Shown: positions 1 through 7,526, numbered from the stretch's first letter. The stretch: DNA of 9,856 nt from Firmicutes bacterium UBA5389 (GCA_002409965.1 DHON01000088.1:1-9856); one strand, 5' to 3'. Translations and numbers: made by a program. Notes: generated by a model from the letters alone, not told the origin.

Positions 1-3000
1 TCCATCGCCGAACTCCCAGTGCCAGGCGACGATCTCGCCATCGTCGGTCGATTCGTCGACGAACTCCACTATGCTGGTCACCGTCACGGGCGACGGCGAG
101 AAGCTGAACGCCGCCGTCGGCGCGTCGTTGATGATCGTGAACGGCTCGCTGATGATCTCCGCGGATTGGCCCGCGGGGTCGGTCGCGACGATTCGCACGC
201 GGAACGCATCCCCGCCCAGCCCCACGCTCGCCGTGTTCCACATGTAGGAACCGGTGTTGGCGAGGCCCTTCGCGATCTCGTGCCACTCTCCGCCGTCACG
301 GGACCAGTACAGGACGATAGCAAGTGTATCGACATCATCATCGGGGTCCGATGCTGTCCACCTGATCTTCTGCTCGCCTGTCCATCGGTCACCGTCCTTC
401 GGGTCCATTAGCATGATGGCCGGAGGAAGATCTACCTTTAGCATCACCGGTATCTCAATCTTAGGTCTGCGTGGGTCGTCTGACGTAACAACAAGGGTTC
501 CCTCGTAGATGCCTGGTGGCAACTCAGAAGAGCCGAAAGTAATCAATACACTATCACCATTGCCAGGAAGCAGAAGCCCCGAGGTGTGGCTCAGTGAGAT
601 TGCGGAGCTCAGTCCGTCGCCGACAACACTGATGCCAAACTCCATGGAACCTTTCCCAGAGTTAGTAACGTACAGCGTATCTTGCTGGCCAGGCGTGCCA
701 TAAGATACTACTTCCTGTATCTTCTCAGGATGCACCTCCAGCAAAGGTAGCCACTTAACAGTGATCATGATACTCTGGGATACTTCGACATCGCTATCAT
801 CCATCGCATGTATGCTCGCTTCATATGTGCCAACCTCGGTATATACATGTTCTACATGCAAGCCGTGTACGACTGGACTGCCATCTCCAAAATCCCACCA
901 TACATCGGCTATAGGCCCAGCTCCAGGAGCAACTACCGCATCGAATACTACTGAAAGCGGAGGTTCGCCGATAGGCTCACTGACGTTCACTTCAGCGAAT
1001 GATGGTTCCTCCTCAATATGAGTATCAACATCAACGTAAAGGGCTGGTTGCAGAGGGTCGTTAGTCAGGAACTCTAGGTAACTTCTTACGTCGTTCCCTG
1101 GATTGTTGATCTCAGCTGCATCTATGGTCACTGTGACATCCAAGGTCAGACCTTCCGGAACTATACCTTCCACAGGGTGGATAGATATTCCACGGCTAAT
1201 TGGCATGTCGTTGTTCACTAAGTAAACCGTATGATTCTTTGGAGACACAACCCACAAGTTGCCGTCTGGGTTCAAAGCAAGCCCAGCTCCACTATAGAAC
1301 CCACCATACGGATGTGGAAACTGTGCAACAACAGTACGCGAGGCTGCATCAATTCCATAGATCATGTCCGGATCAGCATTGCTCGAAACCCATAGGACTC
1401 CACTAGGATGCCACGCCAACCCTGCTATCCCTACAGGGAATGCCCACTGCTCCAAAACCTCACCTGGCATATCCCAGCTCGGACCCTTTATTCGATAGAT
1501 GATATCCTGCACCCATCCCCCAATGTAGAATGTGTCGTCATCATCCCTGTATGCCAATCCCCTCTGCGACTTGGCAGTCCAAGGGCCAGAAGCTATCTTC
1601 ATCACAACATCGCCAGTCTCCGGATCCAACGCATAGATTCCGTTATCGCCTTGTACATTAACCTGCCACATCAGGCTGCGATTCCGATCATATGCCATGT
1701 CAGCTGGGAAAGCAGTTGCCCAAGGAGTATCGAATATCATACCCATATGGGTGCCGTCAGGCATGACAACATGATCAGCCATACTCCCTGGATCTGATAT
1801 CCATAGAGTCTCATTGAACTCATCGAATCCAATTCCCCATGGTCTTGCAATCGGCAACGGCACACGCCACGAGAGAATCACATCGCCCATCCCGCTCGAC
1901 TTGACAGCTGAAGTGAGCCTCTCAACGATTTCCGATTCAAGAGGTGCGTACAAGCCTTCTGCAGTTACTGCGTCCGGGCTAGTAGATACACCAATACGCT
2001 CGGGCATAGCTATAAGAGGCCGCTCACCACGTTTCGCCGCAGCGGAGAACATCAAGGGAGAGTTGCCTTCTACATTCCCTATCGTAACGGTCTTCGTGAC
2101 CGTAGCATTTGAAGGAAGGGTAACATCAACTCTCTCAGGATCTACCGTGGCATGCGGCAACCACCTGACGTCTATCAAGAAGCTCGTGTCTGCCTTTCCG
2201 CCTAGCATGTCAGTAACCGTGAAGGTAGCGGTGTACATGCCAGGGAGATCATAGGTGTTCACCGCATCAACGGCTTCAAGACTATTTCCGTCACCGAAGT
2301 CCCACCAATAGCTCGCAACAGGAACATCAGAACACTCAAACGCTGCATGAAACGAGACTTCAAGAGGTGGTTCTCCCATGCTGGGGCTAACAGTGACTTC
2401 GGTGATAGTTGGCAGTTTGGTAATGTCAGCAATCACCGGAATAGAGATCGATTGGTTATCTGGATCGTTTGTAACCAGAACCACGTTGCTTGCATACTTA
2501 CCTGGATTCAACTTTGCCGCGTCCGCTGTTACCGTGATGTCCATGGATCCGCCAGGTGGTATCTCTCCACTTCTTGGATTCCAGCCTAGCCAACCCCCGA
2601 TAGCCCCCAGACCTGTCTCAACGAGATACAGAATATTCTCCCCATACGCGCAGAAGGTAAGCCACAGGTTGCCATCTACATCAAAGTCGCACCCTGCCCC
2701 GACATAGCCCCATTCATAATCTCCTGCAGAGGGATGCAAGAATTCGGCAATGATGCTGCCGCTCTCGGCATCAATTAGGTACACCATGTCAGGCCTGTCA
2801 CAAGTGACAACGGCTAGTACGTCAGCTATAGGATGGTAGGCAAGGTCAGCAATCCGCACATCGAGATCCCATTGATCTATGACCTCCCCAGGCGAATTCC
2901 AGCTATCGCCCTTAATTTGACACACAACCCCTTCTTCCCATTCCCTGACATAAAATGTATCATTGTTTGGGTTGTGCGCAAGGCCCCGGTGATCGTCCCC

Positions 3001-6000
3001 AATGCTCCAAGGGCCCCCGGTGATGCTTCCCACGAAGTCGCCTGTTCTTGCCTCAAGCTTGTATATTCCATTGTCTCCGCCAACCCTGCGCTGCCACAGA
3101 TACTGTCCTTCCCTGTCAAAAGCCATGCCCCCAGCCCATTCAACGGGGGTGGAACCTGCCCACGGAGTCGGCCAGCTCACGCCTGTGAATTCGCCATCAG
3201 AGGTCACAACGTAGTCTCTGCGCGTGTTTCTGTCAGATATTACCAGGTTCCCTGTTTGAGGATGCACAGCCACACCCCAGATAACCTCCATCGGCGCAGG
3301 CGCATGCCAACTCTTTATGACCCTGCCCACATTGCTAGGCAGGCCAGCTGAGGAATCGCAATCTGGATTCTCACCGGCAGATTGAAGTTCGGCAATGGTC
3401 GACATTCCGAAGACCAAATTACCTGTGCCTGCATTGGTCAGAGTCAGATTGCTAGAATTGCTGCTACCAGGAGGCATACGGAAGCTGAATTGGTTTGGCG
3501 TCCATCCAGCTACAGGTGGCAATTCTACTCTAGTCGTCACTTCACTTGCAGTCTCATATCCATCATTGTCGATGGCATGAAAAGACGCGGTATATATGCC
3601 CTCTTCGGCATAGGAATGTGTTGTCACAAACTGATGAACGTTCGGTGAACCATCGCCAAACACCCAAAACACGTCAGAGATTTCTCCATCTGCGTCATGC
3701 GCTGACGCCACAAACTGGAACAGTGTTTCTACTGCGCCCATTGCCGGGTTGACCGCACAAGCAGAAATCACTGGAGCCCTATTGGGAGTCACTTCGATGG
3801 TGATAGGAACAGTCTTTCTGGGCTCCCGAATGTCATTGACCTCAAATATGACCTCACCGGTCAACTGGCCGTCCGAAACGGAGCCCAGATCAAAGGTGAC
3901 ATCCAAGTCTAGGCTCTGCCCTGGCTCAACAGTGCCAGCGTTGGGGCTTATAGTTGCCCAACTGACAGTGTCAGATTCTCCCGTTATCTCAAACGCTGAA
4001 GTGTTTGAGCTCTGTACGGTTGCCGCAAATACTAGATCGGTATCACCTGTATTAGTAACCATGAGCTTATCTGTACGGGTTCGGTGCGCACGTATGACTT
4101 GTCTGAACTCAGCTGGCTCTATGGCTGCTTGAGGTTGCGGCCTTACAACCACTAATGTTGTAGCCTCAGAAGTCAGTCCGTCGTCATCAGTAACGGTGAG
4201 TGTAGCTTCGAATTCGCCCTCTTCTGTGTACACATGGTTAGGCGATAAGTCTCCGGTGAGGAAGTCAGTGCCATCTCCGAAATCCCATTCGATACAAGTG
4301 ATCTCCCCATCCTCATCATAGGCTACAGCAAAAAAGTGCACTTCAAGCGGAGGTTTTCCTGCCCATGGATCTGCAGAAATCGACTCAATAGTAGGTAGTA
4401 TGATTGACTTTACATGAAGGGCCGTATCAATAACGACTCTGGGGCATAGAGGATCATTGCTCGATACCTCGATGTTAGCATGCCAGGTTCCTCTGGCCAG
4501 CTGGTGGGCGTTGAATGTGACATTCAGGTTCTTGGACTCACCCGGATTCACGGTACCCTGCATCGGTGTCACTGTTATCCACTCAGGTACTGAAGCGCCC
4601 TCCAGACCGACAAAATCAAGGGATATTGAGTACTCCAGTATGCCTTCTCCCGTGTTCCGTATTATGACAGACCTGCCGATTGTCTCTCCCCACTTTAGTT
4701 GAGCATCTAGAGTCACGGGGTCCACTTCGATAACAGGAGGGACAAATACTCTGATTGGGATTATGGCAACACTCTCTAAGCCAGAGTCATTAACGACATG
4801 GAACGCAGCTTCATACTCACCTAGGTCATTATAGGTATGGACCGCATCGTATGCAGAAACTATATCGGTCCCGTCGCCGAAATCCCACCAGACATCGGTT
4901 ATCTCGCCTACAGGAGTCATGGCAACCGCTGAAAAAGCCACCTCCAGCGGAGGTGCTCCAGCCGTCGGAGTTGCTGTGGCAGATATGATTATCGGCTCGC
5001 TGCCGAGTCCCAAGGCTGCTGCTGCATTTAGCCGTCCTCCGGTCATGCACTTGCCTTGGAAGGCTGGTTTCACATCTGCTTTGTCAAGCAGGAGATCCTT
5101 AACAGTTGGGCTACCTTCATGCCAGCCGGGGGCATCAGGGTAAAGCGGCATACTAGGATAGCAAGAAGATACAAGCGCCGCTACTCCTGAGACGTGAGGA
5201 GTGGCCATCGAAGTGCCATACGCAAACCCGTAAGCCTCTCCTGGCTCTAATGGTGGAGGATCGGGGGGCACCGTCGATGCTATGTAGCCTCCAGGCGCGA
5301 AGAGGTCAACAGTATTCTCCCCGTAGTTGGTGCTCCACCAACCTGGATAATAGCACGGCTCATCATTCTGGGCGCTGGCAGCCACCGAGATGATATTGGA
5401 AGAATCGTAACTGGAGGGGTAATGAGGGTGTATGTCCGTATTCTCTCCATCGTTCCCTGCCGCGCATACCACCAGCATACCGGAGGCTTCTATGGTGTCC
5501 TTCAACGCTTGGCTGTAGCTGCCTCCCCCCCAACTGCAGTTGGCAATAGCAGCGCCATTATTCGCGGCGTACTCCAAGGCAAGCATAGCATTGGATGTAG
5601 TGCCCCCACCAGGACCAAAGGCCTTAAGTGGCATTATTCTCACGTTCCAGTTTATTCCCGACACACCTTGAGCATTGTCCGACAGGGCACCAATAGTACC
5701 TGCTACGTGAGTACCGTGGATGTCATTCAGCTCGCCATTGCTCTTGCGATCGTCAGGATCAAAGACCGAATTGTCGTTGTGATGAAAGTCCCAGCCATGT
5801 ATGTCATCAACATATCCATTGCCATCATCGTCAATTCCAGGCTCTCCATATAGCTCAGCTTCATTTACCCAGATGTTTGGTGCAAGGTCTAGGTGATCTA
5901 TGTATATGCCTGTATCGACGACCGCGACTATGATTTCATCTGATCCAGTGCATATGCTCCACGCCTCAGGCATATCAATATCCGCATCATCCACTGGCTC

Positions 6001-6495
6001 CCCTACGAGATCGGGATCCCAGTAATACGAAGGTAGGTCATGGTTGTGCAGACCCCACATCAGTGGGAACAGGGGGTCGTCAGGGATCACCGGTGGATTG
6101 CTAAGATAGTAGACCGCATCTCGTTCAACGTAGAGGATCCCAGGCATCACAGCAAGTTTCGTTATTGCGTTATCTATGTCTGCCTCTGGAGGAAGATCGA
6201 TAATTCCGAATCTCACTCCATTTGGAAATGCCGCTGTGGGTTTGAGATCAGCCACTCCATAGACTGAATATCCGAGTCGCTGTATGGAGTCTACGGCATT
6301 ATTCGTAGTAAAGGCATCTGAGAAGCGCACTATAACCCTACTCGGATGGTAAGTGTCAGGCCCCGGCTGCCATCCTCCCTTCATCTCGATGGGGAGCGCG
6401 TCCTGGCCGCGGGCCACCCCCAAACTCGCGCAAAGCATGACAGACAGAACAATCAGACCCATCAGGAAGTGTGACTTCCTGATCCTCTTGTGCAT
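1..6495 (-). CDS. Secreted subtilisin-like S8 serine peptidase with PKD/ASH repeats and two inserted beta-propellers (3' end outside window)
   Basis: Continuous reading of 2165 codons without a stop; the C-terminus is missing. Residues 1-31 form a signal peptide (basic start, hydrophobic core 11-28, likely cleavage near ARG-QD), so the product is exported. Residues 50-128 look like an S8 inhibitory propeptide. The catalytic domain spans about 175-497: Asp194 in VVDTG, His260 in IHGTHVAG, oxyanion Asn348 in AAGNDG and Ser429 in GTSMATPH, so it should be active. Then five PKD-ASH pairs follow (PKD at about 499-586, 700-786, 906-991, 1361-1446, 1829-1915), with propellers inside the third and fourth ASH domains, an Fn3-like domain (2023-2122) and a sixth PKD ending at its EFGDG motif on the window edge. 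The ATG at 6495 is chosen because GGGAGGGG lies 7 nt upstream and the signal peptide starts there. Likely role: extracellular or surface degradation of proteins. Substrate and anchoring mode cannot be seen. Confidence 0.95.
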   Translation of the reverse strand, partial: MHKRIRKSHFLMGLIVLSVMLCASLGVARGQDALPIEMKGGWQPGPDTYHPSRVIVRFSDAFTTNNAVDSIQRLGYSVYGVADLKPTAAFPNGVRFGIIDLPPEADIDNAITKLAVMPGILYVERDAVYYLSNPPVIPDDPLFPLMWGLHNHDLPSYYWDPDLVGEPVDDADIDMPEAWSICTGSDEIIVAVVDTGIYIDHLDLAPNIWVNEAELYGEPGIDDDGNGYVDDIHGWDFHHNDNSVFDPDDRKSNGELNDIHGTHVAGTIGALSDNAQGVSGINWNVRIMPLKAFGPGGGTTSNAMLALEYAANNGAAIANCSWGGGSYSQALKDTIEASGMLVVCAAGNDGENTDIHPHYPSSYDSSNIISVAASAQNDEPCYYPGWWSTNYGENTVDLFAPGGYIASTVPPDPPPLEPGEAYGFAYGTSMATPHVSGVAALVSSCYPSMPLYPDAPGWHEGSPTVKDLLLDKADVKPAFQGKCMTGGRLNAAAALGLGSEPIIISATATPTAGAPPLEVAFSAVAMTPVGEITDVWWDFGDGTDIVSAYDAVHTYNDLGEYEAAFHVVNDSGLESVAIIPIRVFVPPVIEVDPVTLDAQLKWGETIGRSVIIRNTGEGILEYSISLDFVGLEGASVPEWITVTPMQGTVNPGESKNLNVTFNAHQLARGTWHANIEVSSNDPLCPRVVIDTALHVKSIILPTIESISADPWAGKPPLEVHFFAVAYDEDGEITCIEWDFGDGTDFLTGDLSPNHVYTEEGEFEATLTVTDDDGLTSEATTLVVVRPQPQAAIEPAEFRQVIRAHRTRTDKLMVTNTGDTDLVFAATVQSSNTSAFEITGESDTVSWATISPNAGTVEPGQSLDLDVTFDLGSVSDGQLTGEVIFEVNDIREPRKTVPITIEVTPNRAPVISACAVNPAMGAVETLFQFVASAHDADGEISDVFWVFGDGSPNVHQFVTTHSYAEEGIYTASFHAIDNDGYETASEVTTRVELPPVAGWTPNQFSFRMPPGSSNSSNLTLTNAGTGNLVFGMSTIAELQSAGENPDCDSSAGLPSNVGRVIKSWHAPAPMEVIWGVAVHPQTGNLVISDRNTRRDYVVTSDGEFTGVSWPTPWAGSTPVEWAGGMAFDREGQYLWQRRVGGDNGIYKLEARTGDFVGSITGGPWSIGDDHRGLAHNPNNDTFYVREWEEGVVCQIKGDSWNSPGEVIDQWDLDVRIADLAYHPIADVLAVVTCDRPDMVYLIDAESGSIIAEFLHPSAGDYEWGYVGAGCDFDVDGNLWLTFCAYGENILYLVETGLGAIGGWLGWNPRSGEIPPGGSMDITVTADAAKLNPGKYASNVVLVTNDPDNQSISIPVIADITKLPTITEVTVSPSMGEPPLEVSFHAAFECSDVPVASYWWDFGDGNSLEAVDAVNTYDLPGMYTATFTVTDMLGGKADTSFLIDVRWLPHATVDPERVDVTLPSNATVTKTVTIGNVEGNSPLMFSAAAKRGERPLIAMPERIGVSTSPDAVTAEGLYAPLESEIVERLTSAVKSSGMGDVILSWRVPLPIARPWGIGFDEFNETLWISDPGSMADHVVMPDGTHMGMIFDTPWATAFPADMAYDRNRSLMWQVNVQGDNGIYALDPETGDVVMKIASGPWTAKSQRGLAYRDDDDTFYIGGWVQDIIYRIKGPSWDMPGEVLEQWAFPVGIAGLAWHPSGVLWVSSNADPDMIYGIDAASRTVVAQFPHPYGGFYSGAGLALNPDGNLWVVSPKNHTVYLVNNDMPISRGISIHPVEGIVPEGLTLDVTVTIDAAEINNPGNDVRSYLEFLTNDPLQPALYVDVDTHIEEEPSFAEVNVSEPIGEPPLSVVFDAVVAPGAGPIADVWWDFGDGSPVVHGLHVEHVYTEVGTYEASIHAMDDSDVEVSQSIMITVKWLPLLEVHPEKIQEVVSYGTPGQQDTLYVTNSGKGSMEFGISVVGDGLSSAISLSHTSGLLLPGNGDSVLITFGSSELPPGIYEGTLVVTSDDPRRPKIEIPVMLKVDLPPAIMLMDPKDGDRWTGEQKIRWTASDPDDDVDTLAIVLYWSRDGGEWHEIAKGLANTGSYMWNTASVGLGGDAFRVRIVATDPAGQSAEIISEPFTIINDAPTAAFSFSPSPVTVTSIVEFVDESTDDGEIVAWHWEFGDG
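1207..1887 (-). repeat. Beta-propeller module 2 of the peptidase (residues about 1537-1763)
   Basis: Second copy of the NHL/YncE-like propeller. Matching landmarks with module 1 are SW-x-x-P-x-P near the start, GDNGIY-x-L-(x)4-TGD, GPW, RGLA, DDTFY, IKG-x-SW-(x)2-PGEV-(x)2-QW, GLAWHP, PDMIY-x-ID and NPDGNLWVV. Module 2 sits in the same position of the fourth ASH-like domain, whose halves are residues 1447-1485 and 1764-1827. A 50-residue linker (1486-1536) with no recognised motif precedes it. Identity to module 1 is clear but far from complete, so the duplication is not recent. Confidence 0.75.
2608..3330 (-). repeat. Beta-propeller module 1 of the peptidase (residues about 1056-1296)
   Basis: This stretch resembles NHL/YncE-type propeller blades: recurrent G-[VM]-A-[VF] and G-N-L-x-[IL] strands, WGVAVHPQTGNLVISD, GGMAFDREGQYLW, NGIYKLEARTGD, RGLAHNPNNDTFYV, IADLAYHP and CDFDVDGNLWLTF, about six blades of 35-45 residues. 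It lies inside an ASH-like domain: the first half of that domain is residues 993-1032 and the second half is 1297-1357. Propellers of this kind usually bind ligands or proteins and have no catalytic residues visible here. It is clearly paralogous to the second module at 1207-1887. The blade count is by eye. Confidence 0.75.
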
Positions 6496-6502
6496 ACCAA
6501 TA

Positions 6503-6510
6503 CCCCTCCC
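6503..6510 (-). promoter_or_regulatory. Ribosome binding site of the S8 peptidase
   Basis: On the minus strand GGGAGGGG stands 7 nt before the ATG at 6495. This decides the start codon, since no other in-frame start with a comparable site and a following signal peptide is seen. Confidence 0.75.
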
Positions 6511-6818
6511 GTCTCTAGTCCTCTGCCACTGAACTGCCCTTCGCATGAGCAATGTACTGGGCGTAATGCTGTGTCGCCTCACCTCCGCTGACTCGGGATG
6601 CCGCGCGCGACAGCCGTCACCTCCCGGTTCGGGTCCAGCCCGGCCCGCGTCGGCTGGATGTCATAGAGCAACACCGCGCGCTCCGTTCGCAAGCGCTGAC
6701 CCGACTCTGTGCGACCGGTACTAGCGCAACACCAAGGAAAGCAGTAAGCTATAATTACCCACAGGCGCTGCACATTGATTTCCATCCGGCAAGACCCGGC
6801 TACAGTCGTCACCGTATA

Positions 6819-6833
6819 GTTCCGTATAGGAAC
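6819..6833. promoter_or_regulatory. Candidate operator: GTTCC-N5-GGAAC palindrome
   Basis: A perfect inverted repeat with 5-bp arms and a 5-bp centre (GTATA) lies about 8-22 bp downstream of the predicted transcription start of the minus-strand promoter. Binding there would block elongation or initiation. Related sequences recur at 6850-6858 (TATAGTTCC, also found at 6815-6823) and, inverted, at 6895-6903 (GTTCCTATA, the reverse complement of TATAGGAAC at 6825-6833). Such multiple imperfect sites between divergent genes are typical of XRE repressor operators. The assignment to the XRE protein is inferred from position. Confidence 0.5.
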
Positions 6834-6847
6834 AGGCACACAATGTC

Positions 6848-6876
6848 ATTATAGTTCCTTAGCGCCACCGTGTCAA
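6848..6876 (-). promoter_or_regulatory. Consensus sigma-70/sigma-A promoter reading towards the peptidase
   Basis: Read on the minus strand, TTGACA occupies 6876-6871 and TATAAT occupies 6853-6848, separated by exactly 17 bp. Both hexamers match the vegetative consensus perfectly, which is rare by chance in sequence of this composition. The predicted start is near 6841, inside a group of repeated GTTCC motifs, so this strong promoter is probably kept repressed by a regulator, most simply the divergently encoded XRE protein. Confidence 0.75.
6850..6858 (+). promoter_or_regulatory. Operator-like half-site TATAGTTCC overlapping the promoter
   Basis: This 9-mer repeats exactly the sequence at 6815-6823. 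It covers part of the -10 box and the spacer of the minus-strand promoter, so a protein bound here would compete with RNA polymerase. The right half of the palindrome (GGAAC) is not conserved at this copy. Confidence 0.4.
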
Positions 6877-6879
6877 CGC

Positions 6880-6893
6880 CCAATGCGCATTGG
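6880..6893. promoter_or_regulatory. Perfect 14-bp palindrome CCAATGCGCATTGG
   Basis: A gapless perfect palindrome ends 4 bp upstream of the minus-strand -35 box at 6871-6876. It differs from the GTTCC-type sites, so it may be the target of a second regulator or an activator site. Position next to a strong promoter argues for function; no family is recognised. Confidence 0.4.
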
Positions 6894-6894
6894 T

Positions 6895-6903
6895 GTTCCT
6901 ATA
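6895..6903 (-). promoter_or_regulatory. Operator-like half-site GTTCCTATA upstream of the -35 box
   Basis: Exact reverse complement of the TATAGGAAC at 6825-6833. It lies between the minus-strand -35 box and the XRE start codon, 53 bp before that ATG, so it could mediate autoregulation of the XRE gene. The second arm is only partly kept (GG followed by CCC instead of AAC). Confidence 0.4.
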
Positions 6904-6944
6904 AGGCCCGTGGCTGGCCAGCATACCCGTGTTATGGTGCTGGT

Positions 6945-6953
6945 GGAGGGTGA
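6945..6953 (+). promoter_or_regulatory. Ribosome binding site of the XRE regulator
   Basis: GGAGGGTGA lies 3-11 nt before the ATG at 6957. It fixes the start codon, which also begins the first helix of the HTH domain. No clear -35/-10 pair for this gene was found; a TATAAT at 6750-6755 is distant and has a poor -35 element. Confidence 0.65.
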
Positions 6954-6956
6954 AGA

Positions 6957-7526
6957 ATGGCGACATTCGCTGAAAGGCTCAAGAGCCTGAGAGCCCAGCA
7001 CGGCGTTACCCAGAAGGAACTCGCACTGGCCATTTCGGTGTCCCGATCAACGGTTGCCGGATATGAGGCTGCCAGCAAGAATCGAGAGCCCGACTTCGAA
7101 CTGGTGGGCAATATCGCGGCTTTCTTCGGGGTCAGCGCGGACTATCTGCTTGGACACACTGACGAGCCAGATTCGGCCAACGTCGACGCCGACACGCGCA
7201 TGCCGGCCAGACGGCTCAGAGCGATACGAGAGTCGCGCAACCTGACCCGCCAGAACCTCGCATATGAGCTGAGCGTGGACACTGCCGACCTGATCCGATA
7301 CGAAGTCGGAGCAGACGCCATTCCTGATGAGTTCTTGGACAGGCTGGCTGAGGTTTTCGACGTAGATAGAGATTACTTCACTGGAGCGCTGCCTAAAGAA
7401 GATGTCGAAGAGATACTGGGCAAAACCCTCTTCGAGGCGCCCGTGAACATCGCGCCACAGACCAAGCAGTGTATTCGCGACTTCATAGACTTCATGGTCG
7501 AAAGGGACAAACGCAGGCGCCGGTAA
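6957..7526 (+). CDS. XRE-family transcriptional regulator with two tandem helix-turn-helix domains
   Basis: A 189-residue cytoplasmic DNA-binding protein. Residues 4-65 form a classic XRE/Cro-C1 HTH (AERLKSLRAQHGVTQKELA, then VSRSTVAGYE as recognition helix, and FFGVSADYLLG at the end). Residues 83-141 form a second, more divergent copy (ARRLRAIRESRNLTRQNLA, SVDTADLIRYE, FDVDRDYFTG). A C-terminal tail of about 45 residues (IAPQTKQCIRDFIDFM, then a run of basic residues) is common in Bacillota XRE regulators and may be used for oligomerisation. There is no peptidase (LexA/CI-type) or effector domain, so the inducing signal is not apparent. The gene is divergent from the S8 peptidase and shares with it the repeat-rich intergenic region, so it is the best candidate for controlling the peptidase and itself. 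The target is inferred, the family is certain. Confidence 0.93.
   Translation: MATFAERLKSLRAQHGVTQKELALAISVSRSTVAGYEAASKNREPDFELVGNIAAFFGVSADYLLGHTDEPDSANVDADTRMPARRLRAIRESRNLTRQNLAYELSVDTADLIRYEVGADAIPDEFLDRLAEVFDVDRDYFTGALPKEDVEEILGKTLFEAPVNIAPQTKQCIRDFIDFMVERDKRRRR

Larger units (their letters stand above)
1..5001 (-). repeat. Alternating PKD and ASH/BACON-like domain repeats within the peptidase
   Basis: After the catalytic domain the protein is a string of beta-sandwich repeats. PKD domains are marked by W-[DVE]-FGDG at residues 537, 737, 944, 1398, 1867 and 2160, each preceded by a P-x-x-G-x-(P)-P-L-E-V-like strand and followed by an H-x-Y/T-Y...G-x-Y-E-A strand. Each of the first five is followed by an ASH/BACON-like domain recognised by a T-N-[TS]-G-type turn, a W-[IA]-T-[VI]-[ST]-P-x-x-G-T-V-x-P-G-type strand and a closing S/T-N-D-P (about 588-697, 788-903, 993-1357, 1447-1827, 1917-2021; the third and fourth are interrupted). 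PKD and ASH modules are usually adhesive or spacer domains, so this part probably acts as a stalk or substrate-binding region. The repeats are divergent in DNA sequence, so they are old. Confidence 0.85.
6496..6847 (-). other. Long untranslated leader of the peptidase transcript (inferred)
   Basis: If the consensus promoter at 6848-6876 is the peptidase promoter, transcription starts near 6841 and the leader is about 346 nt. No second convincing promoter was found closer to the ATG at 6495. No known riboswitch core was recognised. A short stem (CCAGCC 6635-6640 with GGCTGG 6652-6657) is present but weak. A GTG-initiated frame covers 6579-6839 on the minus strand; its second half (6579-6690) is G+C rich and looks somewhat protein-like, while its first half does not, and it has no ribosome binding site. 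It may be a remnant of an older gene or chance. Confidence 0.35.

Noticed and set aside
2833..3351. Plus-strand open frame of 172 codons, the longest of many in 1-6267
   Set aside because: It lies antisense to the peptidase gene, which has recognisable domains throughout; the translation shows no family features and no ribosome binding site.
6430..6440. Cys22 in the signal peptide as a lipoprotein attachment site
   Set aside because: The preceding residues are V-M-L, not the lipobox pattern with a small residue before Cys.
6626..6636. GGTTCGGGTCC resembling a tRNA T-arm
   Set aside because: The flanking bases do not form the 5-bp T-stem, acceptor stem or other arms.
6750..6755. TATAAT on the plus strand as a promoter for the XRE gene
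   Set aside because: There is no acceptable -35 hexamer at 16-18 bp and the start would be about 200 nt before the gene.
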